From assembly GCF_900107535.1 (NCBI RefSeq), contig NZ_FNRA01000001.1, positions 124,001 to 188,000 of the forward strand: DNA of 64,000 nt, in the 5' to 3' direction. Origin of the DNA: Pedobacter hartonius. Lineage in GTDB: Bacteria > Bacteroidota > Bacteroidia > Sphingobacteriales > Sphingobacteriaceae. A model generated the notes under the pieces. It saw only the letters and a program-made list of their open reading frames with translations, ran no database searches and was not told where the DNA came from. Numbering within the stretch: position 1 is the stretch's first letter; each line of letters opens with the position of its first letter. Positions 19,002-27,247 of the stretch are shown here, one piece after another. A program made the translations under genes and the position numbers.

Positions 19002-22000
19002 TTAAAATCTATAAGTAAATGCGGCACTGATATTACTTCCGGTCTTCACCTGGTAGGTAATAAAGTCACCCTCGTCCTTATTATATTTAGTCGATGTTCC
19101 GGGTTTAATCTCATATTGGGTAGCACCAGTTCCATTGTATCCATTTTTATTCTTATAAAAGGTACTTTTTGAATTTAAGAGGTTTGCCACATTAAGTTTT
19201 AACTCACCGCGTTGTTTAAAAAGACGGGTGAACAATTGCAGATCTACCAGACTACGCCCCATTTCGTACTCCACATAGTTGGGATTGGCATTGATCGTAT
19301 TTGTACGGTATCCAGATTTATTATAAACCAGGTTTAGCCCATACTCATCTTTGGAATAAGATATTCCGGCATTTACAATCCAGGGTGACTGACCAAAAAG
19401 AGGTCTTTTTTCCCGTGACTCTCTCACTGTTATCACACCTTGTCCCGGTTCCGAATAAACTAATGCATTTACTTTCGATTTAATGATCGCTCCATTACCA
19501 AAAAGAGAAAGATTTTGTAACCATCCCCAATCCGCAATGAAATTGAGAGACTTTCTGAATTCCATCTCCAGACCATAATTGGTAGCAGATTTCTGATTTT
19601 GGAATCCATATAGGTCAATAGACTGATCCAGTAAAAAAACCAATTCTATTGGTTTATCGAATTTCTTGTAAAAACCTGAAAAGGAAATGATCTCACCCGG
19701 GGACGGATACCATTCCAACCTCACATCAGTATTATTAATTTTTGTACTCTTGACGTTTGCTCCCCGTATATTAACATCTAATACCGGATCATACAGACCA
19801 AAAATAGAAGTCTCCCTGAAATCCGGACGCACAACAGTGGTGGCATACGATGCCCTGAGATTTATTTTTTCTGTCAGGCTATAAGTAAGATTTGCAGATG
19901 GCAGGTAGTTGGTATTATCATCCTTGTTCACATCTTTATCCTTGCTTTGAAACTGTGTATTAGCTAATTTGTAAGATTCGAACCTTAATCCATATACCAG
20001 CCTGAGTTTTTTAAAGAAACTCTGATCCAGCATAACATAAGCGCTGTTTGATTTAGCATTACCTGTGAATTGTGTGCCCAAATCATCACGGACGTTATAA
20101 AATACCTGCCCCGGTCCCGTCCCCAATTTATCTGGGCTAAGACTATATTCATAAGGGCCAACAAAGATTGCTGCAGTCGAAAGATTAAAAATTTGAGCAG
20201 TAGCACTGGAAAGTTCTCTTTTTTTGTAAAAGCCACTATATCCAATCTTTACCAGTGTTTTATCTTTTAAAAAATCAAATGACCTGGACAGGTTAAGCCC
20301 CCAGTTAAAATCTTTTTCTTTTGTATCTGTATATAAACGATAATCAGGGTTTGATTCCTGTGAGTTGATGTTTTTTACAAAGTAACTCTGATAATAAGGC
20401 ACACCATTTAAAATTCCTGAGCTTCTTCCTGAAAATCTTCTCCTATCATTAATTCCTTGTTTTACAGCGGTATAAGACCCATTCCAGGTCAGTTTAATAT
20501 CAGATTCGCCCAAGCTGTGCTCGCCCTCAAGTTTATGCTGTAAAACTGTTGTGCTCTCAGGATCCTGAAGATTATACTTCATTCTTATATCCCTGCTTAC
20601 AGAACCTGCTGCGGCCTCAGCCGTTGGGCCCTCATAGGTATAATAATCATTCTTGTATACATGAGAGTACATATTTCTTAAACTTAACTTAAATCCCCTA
20701 CCCTGGACTCCGACATTTAACAATCCGCTAAGCGTAGTATTGTATTTATAGATCGTTCCGTTCTGCCTGAGGTTTACGCTATCAATAAATTCATCTTTCC
20801 CGTATCCAGCTCTTGTACTGATATAATTATTAATTTCCTGACTGTTACGCAAAGTTGCTCCACCAACGAACCCGAAGGTAACATCCTTTTTAAGCGGGTA
20901 GGTACGACCAAAAGATAACCGGTAATTCTGGTTAGGCTCAAACCCATACCTGTACATCCTGAATCCTTCAGGGTCAAAACCCCTGCTTTGTTGAGTAATA
21001 AAGTCAGGGAGAGGACCAACCGAATTTGGAATAGCAAAACCTCTCAAACCTGTGGGCACATCGTGTCCTTCCTGCCGGATGCCAAACAGCTCCCCACCGC
21101 TCCTTTTCCCTACCTGCAGAAAATCCTTCCCTATCGTATTCGTATTGTACCCCGTCCCGATCTGGAACTGTGTAAAGTTCTGCACCGGAATATCCAGCGT
21201 ATTCACACTCACCTGCCCGCCAGCAAACTCCGAAGACAGATCCGGCGTAGCCGTCTTGTTCACCACCACACTGCTCACCATCTCTGCGGGGATCGCATCA
21301 AAGGCGAAGTTCCTCTGGTTCATCTCTGTACTGGGTTGTGTTACCCCATCAATCTGCGCCTGGTTATAGCGGTCACTTAATCCGCGGACAACCACATAAC
21401 GGTTATCCACCACGTTCAACCCGCTGATCCGTTTTAACACGGCACCTACGTTGTTATCAGGCGTACGCGCAATCTGCGCCGCAGAGATTCCATCCGTTAC
21501 ACTGGCGGCAGTTTTCTGCCTTGCATATAATCCGGCGACCGAAGCACGCTGAAAACCAGACGTAACCACTACTTCCTTCAGCGCATTAGCTGCAGGTTTC
21601 ATGGAAACATCCAGTTTAGTTACCGCCCCAGATTTAATTTGCACACCTGTAATTCTCTGGGTTTGGTACGAGACATAGCTAATTTCAATGGTATAAGTTC
21701 CCGGAGGAAGTGGCAGCGTATACGTACCGTCAACGGAACTCTGCATACCGGTACCCAGTTCTGCAACGCGGATACCTGCACTGGGAAAGGTCTCCCCTTT
21801 TTCATCCAAAATTTTGCCGGTAAGTTTGCCCGGCTCCGGCTTTTTTACGGGAACTCTGGTGACGAGGCTTACGGAAATATTAGAATTGAGGGTAGAAAAA
21901 CTAAGATTTGTCTTTTTTTCAAGGTCTTCCAGTACAGTTTTAACGGGCACATTTTTATAACTGATATTCTGCAGCCGGATCCCGTTCATTTGTGCAGGAT

Positions 22001-22211
22001 CAAAAAAGAAAGCATAAGAAGATTGCCTGTCAAGCTCCTTTAAAAGCTCCTGGGCGGTACAATTTTTATAATTAACGGTTACCGTTCCTGACTGGGACTG
22101 GCTCCTGGAAATCTTGTAGATTGATAAGAAAACAAGTAGAAAGGTTATAAATTTTAAATGTTTATTCGGGTATACTGCATATTTTTTTTTGGACAGTAAA
22201 GATATAATCAT
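19002..22211 (-). CDS. STN-domain TonB-dependent receptor
   Basis: The 1069-residue protein has an N-terminal hydrophobic export signal. A secretin/TonB STN domain lies around residues 45-110 (NCTAQELLKELDRQSSYAFF). A carboxypeptidase-regulatory-like domain (KLTGKILDEKGETFPSAGIR, about 128-205) follows, then a plug domain containing NNVGAVLKRISGLNVVDNRY and VVRGLSDRYNQAQIDG. The rest is an outer-membrane barrel ending AAFTYRF with a terminal Phe. The STN domain is the signalling part that contacts a FecR-type anti-sigma factor. FecR and the ECF sigma gene lie directly upstream on the same strand, so this is a complete surface-signalling cassette. The substrate cannot be told from sequence. 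Confidence 0.92.
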   Translation of the reverse strand: MIISLLSKKKYAVYPNKHLKFITFLLVFLSIYKISRSQSQSGTVTVNYKNCTAQELLKELDRQSSYAFFFDPAQMNGIRLQNISYKNVPVKTVLEDLEKKTNLSFSTLNSNISVSLVTRVPVKKPEPGKLTGKILDEKGETFPSAGIRVAELGTGMQSSVDGTYTLPLPPGTYTIEISYVSYQTQRITGVQIKSGAVTKLDVSMKPAANALKEVVVTSGFQRASVAGLYARQKTAASVTDGISAAQIARTPDNNVGAVLKRISGLNVVDNRYVVVRGLSDRYNQAQIDGVTQPSTEMNQRNFAFDAIPAEMVSSVVVNKTATPDLSSEFAGGQVSVNTLDIPVQNFTQFQIGTGYNTNTIGKDFLQVGKRSGGELFGIRQEGHDVPTGLRGFAIPNSVGPLPDFITQQSRGFDPEGFRMYRYGFEPNQNYRLSFGRTYPLKKDVTFGFVGGATLRNSQEINNYISTRAGYGKDEFIDSVNLRQNGTIYKYNTTLSGLLNVGVQGRGFKLSLRNMYSHVYKNDYYTYEGPTAEAAAGSVSRDIRMKYNLQDPESTTVLQHKLEGEHSLGESDIKLTWNGSYTAVKQGINDRRRFSGRSSGILNGVPYYQSYFVKNINSQESNPDYRLYTDTKEKDFNWGLNLSRSFDFLKDKTLVKIGYSGFYKKRELSSATAQIFNLSTAAIFVGPYEYSLSPDKLGTGPGQVFYNVRDDLGTQFTGNAKSNSAYVMLDQSFFKKLRLVYGLRFESYKLANTQFQSKDKDVNKDDNTNYLPSANLTYSLTEKINLRASYATTVVRPDFRETSIFGLYDPVLDVNIRGANVKSTKINNTDVRLEWYPSPGEIISFSGFYKKFDKPIELVFLLDQSIDLYGFQNQKSATNYGLEMEFRKSLNFIADWGWLQNLSLFGNGAIIKSKVNALVYSEPGQGVITVRESREKRPLFGQSPWIVNAGISYSKDEYGLNLVYNKSGYRTNTINANPNYVEYEMGRSLVDLQLFTRLFKQRGELKLNVANLLNSKSTFYKNKNGYNGTGATQYEIKPGTSTKYNKDEGDFITYQVKTGSNISAAFTYRF

Positions 22212-22263
22212 ACTTTTGGAATGGTTTATTGCGCCTGTGAATCGTAATTTATCATTGTTTTTT

Positions 22264-22311
22264 TCGGCTATGCCGATAATTAAGAGGAGTACTGCCGCCA
22301 GCAGTACTCCT
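22264..22311. other. Two hairpins between fecR-like and TonB receptor genes
   Basis: An 11-bp perfect stem (AGGAGTACTGC at 22285-22295 with GCAGTACTCCT at 22301-22311) and a small TCGGC/GCCGA stem (22264-22276) occupy the 135-base gap. The T-run beside the larger stem lies on the plus strand. It is therefore on the wrong side for terminating the minus-strand operon, and these may instead act on mRNA stability or differential expression. Confidence 0.5.
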
Positions 22312-22346
22312 TCTTTTTTTCAGGACCCGCCTGATTTATTGCTGCC

Positions 22347-23279
22347 TTAGTTCATAATCTTATACCCTTCAGGGATTTTTTTAAACTTTAAATGGTGAGT
22401 AAATAACAGCGTATGCAATACATTCTCAACGGGTTCATTGCTGAACTTACCGCTGATGGCATACGCTGACAGCCTTTGCTGATCAAATTGCAATTCAATA
22501 TTATAATAGGAAGCTACCCTGATGAGGGCTTCTCCAAGACCGGTATCTTCAAATTCAAGCGCCCCCTCTTCTGTATGCGGCTGAATATCCCCTGCATTTT
22601 TAAAAATGGTTTTTATTCCGGAAAGGCCATTGTGCATATATTGCTGGCCGGGGCTTAACAGTACCGGTGAAAAACCTTTGTCCTTACTGCCGATCTGTAC
22701 CTTACCGGTATAAAGGCATATTTTTTCAAATCCGTAGTTACGGTAATTTTCCACCGTGAATGAGGTACCAAGAACTGTGGTCGATAATTTTGCAGAGAAT
22801 ACGGTAAAAGGCCGGGTTTTATCTTTGGCAATCTGGAAAAACCCTTTTCCCCTGATCAGGAACACCCTGCGATGGGTGGCAGCAAAGGCTGCAGGATATT
22901 TAAATACAGAACCCGAGGTCAGGGTGATCACCGAATGATCGGTCAGGGTGATGATCTTCATGGTACCTACAGGAACCTGTACGATAGTAAATGCAGCTTG
23001 TTTTTTTTCACTTTCAGCTTTGCGGTAAGCCCAGTATCCGAAACCGGCGATAACCAGCAGCGAGGCAGCAACAGCAATTTTACTGAAGAGCTTAAATACA
23101 GGACGCTGTGTAAACGGCGGAACAATCACCTTCTCTTCATCCATGCCAGGCATTACCTCAAGATAATCCTCATCAAATTCACCATTTTCAACCAGCTGAA
23201 AAAACTCTTCCAGCTCTGCTGCATTTAATTCTTTTTTAAGAAACCTTTGGTAGAGATTCTTTTTATCACTCAACTTCAT
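22347..23279 (-). CDS. FecR family anti-sigma factor
   Basis: The 310-residue protein has a cytoplasmic N-terminal part of about 65 residues that would hold the sigma factor. One membrane span follows (KIAVAASLLVIAGFGYWAY, about 67-87), then a periplasmic FecR domain (VPVGTMKIITLTDHSVITLT, KGFFQIAKDKTRPFTVFSAK). The C-terminal DUF4974-type domain begins near LEFEDTGLGEALIRVASYYN and ends KIPEGYKIMN. Such proteins hold an ECF sigma factor inactive until the STN domain of a loaded TonB receptor signals. The sigma gene is just upstream and the STN receptor just downstream, so the partner assignment is strong. Confidence 0.93.
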   Translation of the reverse strand: MKLSDKKNLYQRFLKKELNAAELEEFFQLVENGEFDEDYLEVMPGMDEEKVIVPPFTQRPVFKLFSKIAVAASLLVIAGFGYWAYRKAESEKKQAAFTIVQVPVGTMKIITLTDHSVITLTSGSVFKYPAAFAATHRRVFLIRGKGFFQIAKDKTRPFTVFSAKLSTTVLGTSFTVENYRNYGFEKICLYTGKVQIGSKDKGFSPVLLSPGQQYMHNGLSGIKTIFKNAGDIQPHTEEGALEFEDTGLGEALIRVASYYNIELQFDQQRLSAYAISGKFSNEPVENVLHTLLFTHHLKFKKIPEGYKIMN

Positions 23280-23321
23280 ACCCCTATATACTATCGGGCA
23301 GTCAGCTTAGGGGGAACGGAA

Positions 23322-23921
23322 TTAAAAAAAATTATACAGTGATGCCAAAAAGGGCAAAAGGAGGTAAAGATAATCTGCGGCATCAGCCAGCCTGTTCATA
23401 TCTTTCTTTGCCAGGCTCATGTGTTCTTTGATGGTCTCTTTACTTACCGAAAGGATATTTGCTGCTTCAGCATAGGATAAGCCCTCGATCTTGCAGAGCT
23501 CAAATACCTGCCTTCTTTTCAGGGGCATACGCTGTCCCATAATCTTACGCAAGAGCCCCAGGTCCATTGCCGCGGTCATCACAATATCCTGGTTGGCACC
23601 ATCCTGGTCTGAAAGATAACGTCCACGGAATTCAGTCTTCATTTTCTGGTCGGTCAGCATCCGCTTCAGCCAGCTGAAAGTTACGTTTTTGGTGATGGTA
23701 AGCAGGTAGGGTTTTAGTTCCCTTTCAGGATCAAGTTGTGTACGTGCTTCCCAAAAACGCAGGAACACATCACTGACCAGCTCCTCGGCCGTCTCCAATG
23801 AGCGGGTATGTTTAAAACAGTATGACTTTATATCCTGATAGTACCGTTTATAAATGTGGGCAAAAGCATTCTCATCGCCAGCGATGAAATTCAGGATAAT
23901 ACTTTTTGTTAACACAGTCAT
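23322..23921 (-). CDS. ECF RNA polymerase sigma-70 factor
   Basis: The protein is about 199 residues from the ATG at 23921. An upstream TTG start is possible but lies inside a promoter-like element. Region 2 is seen in NAFAHIYKRYYQDIKSYCFK and in the segment ending LVSDVFLRFWEAR. Region 4 is the helix-turn-helix block RRQVFELCKIEGLSYAEAAN followed by LSVSKETIKEHM. This is the Bacteroides-expansion type of ECF sigma factor paired with FecR and TonB receptors. It directs RNA polymerase to the receptor genes when released. The C-terminal tail is hydrophobic (YLYLLLPFLASLYNFF), which is common in this subfamily. Confidence 0.92.
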   Translation of the reverse strand: MTVLTKSIILNFIAGDENAFAHIYKRYYQDIKSYCFKHTRSLETAEELVSDVFLRFWEARTQLDPERELKPYLLTITKNVTFSWLKRMLTDQKMKTEFRGRYLSDQDGANQDIVMTAAMDLGLLRKIMGQRMPLKRRQVFELCKIEGLSYAEAANILSVSKETIKEHMSLAKKDMNRLADAADYLYLLLPFLASLYNFF

Positions 23922-23927
23922 ATGATG

Positions 23928-23935
23928 CAAATTTA
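23928..23935 (-). promoter_or_regulatory. Candidate -7 element of the sigma/FecR operon
   Basis: TAAATTTG on the minus strand matches TAnnTTTG and lies 6 bases upstream of the sigma ATG. Transcription would then start at or very near the ATG and give a leaderless message. This makes the assignment uncertain. Confidence 0.35.
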
Positions 23936-23998
23936 AGTTTGAAAGCGAAGCGTTATATAAAATAATAATTAATTATATGTTAAATAAATGAACAGCTG

Positions 23999-25372
23999 TT
24001 ATTGTCTTCTTGCCACAATGATCCCGGCCGGTCTCAAATCTTCCCTGTCCCTGGAATCAAACAGTATTACCGGAAGGCTTCCCTCAGGACGGTCTTTTAA
24101 ACCGGCAATTGCCCCGGCGGAAGGAAGCGCCAGGCACCTTCGGATCAGCGGATCTGCCAGATCCCCAAACGGCTTCAATGGCAGTGCCGATAGCTCGTCA
24201 ACAACCTGATCCGGCACCAGCCCATTGCTGTAATCCCCTTTTCCTGCCGAATTATATAACTTGAACACTATAGGATAAATCTCCCATTTGGGTACCAACT
24301 GCGGATTACGGTAATCTTTGATCACGAAACTGGCCATATCTTTTCCAAGGGACTGTTTACCCAGCTGAATGACGGTGATATAAGGTTTCAGCGCATTGAT
24401 CGTCAGCTCAGCGGCTGAGGCGGTATGCCCGCCACTTAAAATATAGACCCGGTTAATTCCCAAACGGTAAGCGGAAAACTGGCTGAAACCTTTCCTGATT
24501 GACGATGGAAGTTTGGCCAGCTCGGCAGAGAAACTGCTTTTCCTGATCCCGGCTTTGGCATTCCCGCGGTATTCCACAAAAATATCCCCTTCAGTAGCAG
24601 CAGGAGCAATCATCGCTGCCAGAGCTGCTGCTACAGATACACTGCCCCCGGGATTATAGCGAAGGTCCAGTAAAAGCTCCTGTACCTGCTGTTGTTTAAA
24701 ATAGCTGAACGCCTGCGTCAGCTCATTTACAGCTGCATCTTCAAATGAATTCAGGAACAGGTAACCATATGTTTTTCCAGCAGATTGAAATGTTTTATAC
24801 GTATACACCGGAGCCTCACTGCTGCTCAGCCTGCTCAGTGTTACCTTGCCTGTGCGACCTTTTATTTCAAGTTCCGCAGCTTGATTACCGATCACCTTAT
24901 CTGTAAGAGAAATAATGTTTGCTACCGTAGGCTGCGTTCCGTTAATAGTTTCAACAATGTCCCCGCGCAGCAGTCCCTGCACTTCTGCCCCTGAGCCGGG
25001 CACCACTAAAGTGACCATGGTTTCTACTGTACCGTCAGCATGCTGAAAAGTGATGAGATCAAAACCCAGGGTATGCACCAGCGATGGCGGATAGGTTCCC
25101 GGCAAATCCGGATTGACCAGCACGGAAAAGCGGTCAGACGGGTGTTTGATGATCTTAAAAAAAGCTGAAGGATCACCACTTCTGTTGATGTAATCCGGCA
25201 ATGAAGAGTTCCAGTAGTAATATACCTTCATGCTGTCCAAAACCCATGAGTTGATATTTTCATAGCTGCCCGCAATATCATCCGGCTGATCACCTGTTTT
25301 CCGGCAACCCGTACCGAAGCACATCATGATCACCGCCGATAATACACCGATCACCTGAGAACTTTTCTTCAT
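23999..25372 (-). CDS. S41 family C-terminal-processing-type peptidase, lipoprotein
   Basis: The start at 25372 gives a lipoprotein signal (MKKSSQVIGVLSAVIMMCFG, then TGCRK). An ATG 81 bases upstream would bury this signal. Domains in order: an N-terminal helical part (NSWVLDSMKVYYYWNSSLPD), a PDZ domain near residues 110-190 (VPGSGAEVQGLLRGDIVETI), and the S41 catalytic core with LLLDLRYNPGGSVSVAAALA and YILSGGHTASAAELTINAL, the latter holding the nucleophile Ser. GKQSLGKDM probably holds the catalytic Lys. It is anchored in the envelope. The gene lies just upstream of the ECF cassette on the same strand, but its substrate is unknown. Confidence 0.88.
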   Translation of the reverse strand: MKKSSQVIGVLSAVIMMCFGTGCRKTGDQPDDIAGSYENINSWVLDSMKVYYYWNSSLPDYINRSGDPSAFFKIIKHPSDRFSVLVNPDLPGTYPPSLVHTLGFDLITFQHADGTVETMVTLVVPGSGAEVQGLLRGDIVETINGTQPTVANIISLTDKVIGNQAAELEIKGRTGKVTLSRLSSSEAPVYTYKTFQSAGKTYGYLFLNSFEDAAVNELTQAFSYFKQQQVQELLLDLRYNPGGSVSVAAALAAMIAPAATEGDIFVEYRGNAKAGIRKSSFSAELAKLPSSIRKGFSQFSAYRLGINRVYILSGGHTASAAELTINALKPYITVIQLGKQSLGKDMASFVIKDYRNPQLVPKWEIYPIVFKLYNSAGKGDYSNGLVPDQVVDELSALPLKPFGDLADPLIRRCLALPSAGAIAGLKDRPEGSLPVILFDSRDREDLRPAGIIVARRQ

Positions 25373-25570
25373 ACAGTCAATAGTTGGTAGCCAAAGATAT
25401 CTCCCGTATATAAAGTTTATATTAAGAAAAAAACATTTAACATAGAGAAACAATTCAGCGCTACTGTTTCCACAAACCAGTTATCTGTTAAAGAAAGATA
25501 AGAGGCCATCCGCCAGATAACCAATATCACTGAATATTACTTATATTGGTATGATACTATTAACGCTCAT

Positions 25571-26743
25571 ATGGGAACGACTACACGTATTCAATCCATA
25601 GATATCCTGCGCGGCCTGGTGATGATCATTATGGCGATAGACCATACCCGGGATTTCTTTCATATCACTGCAATGACTGCTGACCCGCTTGATCCTGCAA
25701 CCACTACTACGGGTCTTTTTTTCACCCGCTGGATCACTCATTTCTGTGCCCCGGTATTTGTCTTTTTATCCGGCGTATCGGTATTCCTGGCCGGACAGCA
25801 TAAAACCCCTTCACAGGCTGGCATCTTCAGCATCAAGCGCGGCATCTGGCTCATCCTTGCAGAAATCTTCATTCTTAACTTCGGCCTCAGCTTCAATCCG
25901 CTGTATAATTTTATTCTGCTGCTCGTTATCTGGGCCATCGGCTGGAGTATGGTGCTGCTGGGAATTTTCAGCAGAATTTCCAGGTCGCTTGTACTGATTA
26001 CAGGGATCACCCTGGTGTTCGGGCATGATCTGCTCAATCTTCTCAGCCTCCCCAAAACCGGTATAGAAGCACTATTGCTTAAAGTTTTCCTCACCTCATC
26101 AGGCACCGTAATACCCATCAACTCAAACCATCTGGTACTTTTCTCCTACGCCATCCTCCCCTGGACGGGCATCATGTTCCTGGGCTATTCGGCAGGCCTA
26201 TGGTACAGGAAAGACTTTCCAGCCGCAGCCAGAAGAAAATACCTGCTCCTCTCAGGACTCAGCCTGTGCGCATTGTTTGTTGTACTCAGGATCAGTAATG
26301 CCTATGGCGACCCATCTCTGCGCAAAATCTATCCCACGCTTATCCAAAATGTATTTTCATTCTTAAATGCCAGTAAATATCCGCCGTCACTGCAGTTCTT
26401 TTGTATGACCATAGGCCCGGCATTACTGCTATTGTCAGCATTGGAAAACATATCAAATAAGATCACCAAAGTGATCTCCGGTTATGGCAGCGTACCCTTT
26501 TTCTTCTACGTGGTACATTTCTATGTATTACACCTGCTTTTGGTCATCGTATTTTTCCTCAGCGGCCATCAGATAAATGAGATTATACAGACACCTTTCT
26601 TCTTCAGACCGCCTAATTTTGGCTTTACTTTACCAGTGGTTTATACCATCTGGTTAATTGTTGTAGCCTCGCTATACCGGCCCTGCCTGTGGTTCAAAAG
26701 ATATAAAACAAATCATGACCAGTGGTGGTTAAAATACATATAA
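25571..26743 (+). CDS. DUF1624 / heparan-alpha-glucosaminide acetyltransferase-like membrane protein
   Basis: The 390-residue polytopic membrane protein starts RIQSIDILRGLVMIIMAIDH, the hallmark opening of the DUF1624/HGSNAT-like acyltransferase superfamily, with a conserved His in the first membrane helix. About ten hydrophobic segments follow, including ITHFCAPVFVFLSGVSVFLA near residue 60 and SVPFFFYVVHFYVLHLLLVI near residue 310. Family members move acyl groups across membranes in eukaryotes; the bacterial role is unproven. The msrB gene follows after 12 bases, so the two are probably one operon. Confidence 0.8.
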   Translation: MGTTTRIQSIDILRGLVMIIMAIDHTRDFFHITAMTADPLDPATTTTGLFFTRWITHFCAPVFVFLSGVSVFLAGQHKTPSQAGIFSIKRGIWLILAEIFILNFGLSFNPLYNFILLLVIWAIGWSMVLLGIFSRISRSLVLITGITLVFGHDLLNLLSLPKTGIEALLLKVFLTSSGTVIPINSNHLVLFSYAILPWTGIMFLGYSAGLWYRKDFPAAARRKYLLLSGLSLCALFVVLRISNAYGDPSLRKIYPTLIQNVFSFLNASKYPPSLQFFCMTIGPALLLLSALENISNKITKVISGYGSVPFFFYVVHFYVLHLLLVIVFFLSGHQINEIIQTPFFFRPPNFGFTLPVVYTIWLIVVASLYRPCLWFKRYKTNHDQWWLKYI

Positions 26744-26755
26744 TAAACAAAGACA

Positions 26756-27226
26756 ATGGATACTACGCATCAGAATAACCTCTATTATTCAAGAACAGAC
26801 GATACTATACTTCATGTAGATAATTCAGAATGGAAAAAGATCCTCCCGGCTGACCTCTACGCCGTTGCCAGGGAACAGGCTACAGAACGTGCCTTTACCG
26901 GCAAGTACTGGGACAGCGATGAGACCGGTAACTATTACTGTGCTGTCTGCGGAAATCACCTCTTTAAATCAGACGCCAAATTTGCAAGCAGTTGTGGCTG
27001 GCCAAGCTTTTTTGAAGCCATAAAGCCAAATAGTGTGATCTATAAAGCAGATAATTCCTATGGTTCGCGCCGCATCGAAGTAACCTGCGGGCGCTGTGAT
27101 TCACATTTGGGACATATTTTTAATGACGGCCCTGCACCTACCTATAAAAGATTCTGCATGAATTCCGTATCACTGGAATTTGAACCTGACCAACTGAAAA
27201 TAGCAACAGATCAGCCCCGGGTATAA
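26756..27226 (+). CDS. msrB: Peptide-methionine (R)-S-oxide reductase MsrB
   Basis: MsrB reduces methionine-R-sulfoxide in damaged proteins. The 156-residue protein has the full set of motifs: two zinc-binding CxxC pairs (CAVCGNHLF near residue 63 and CGRCDSHLGH near residue 112), the SSCGWPSFF block, and the catalytic Cys134 in RFCMNSVSL. There is no signal peptide, so it acts in the cytoplasm. MsrA is not encoded nearby. It follows the DUF1624-like membrane gene by 12 bases. Confidence 0.95.
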   Translation: MDTTHQNNLYYSRTDDTILHVDNSEWKKILPADLYAVAREQATERAFTGKYWDSDETGNYYCAVCGNHLFKSDAKFASSCGWPSFFEAIKPNSVIYKADNSYGSRRIEVTCGRCDSHLGHIFNDGPAPTYKRFCMNSVSLEFEPDQLKIATDQPRV

Positions 27227-27247
27227 AAAAAAAGGATCCCCGGAAAA

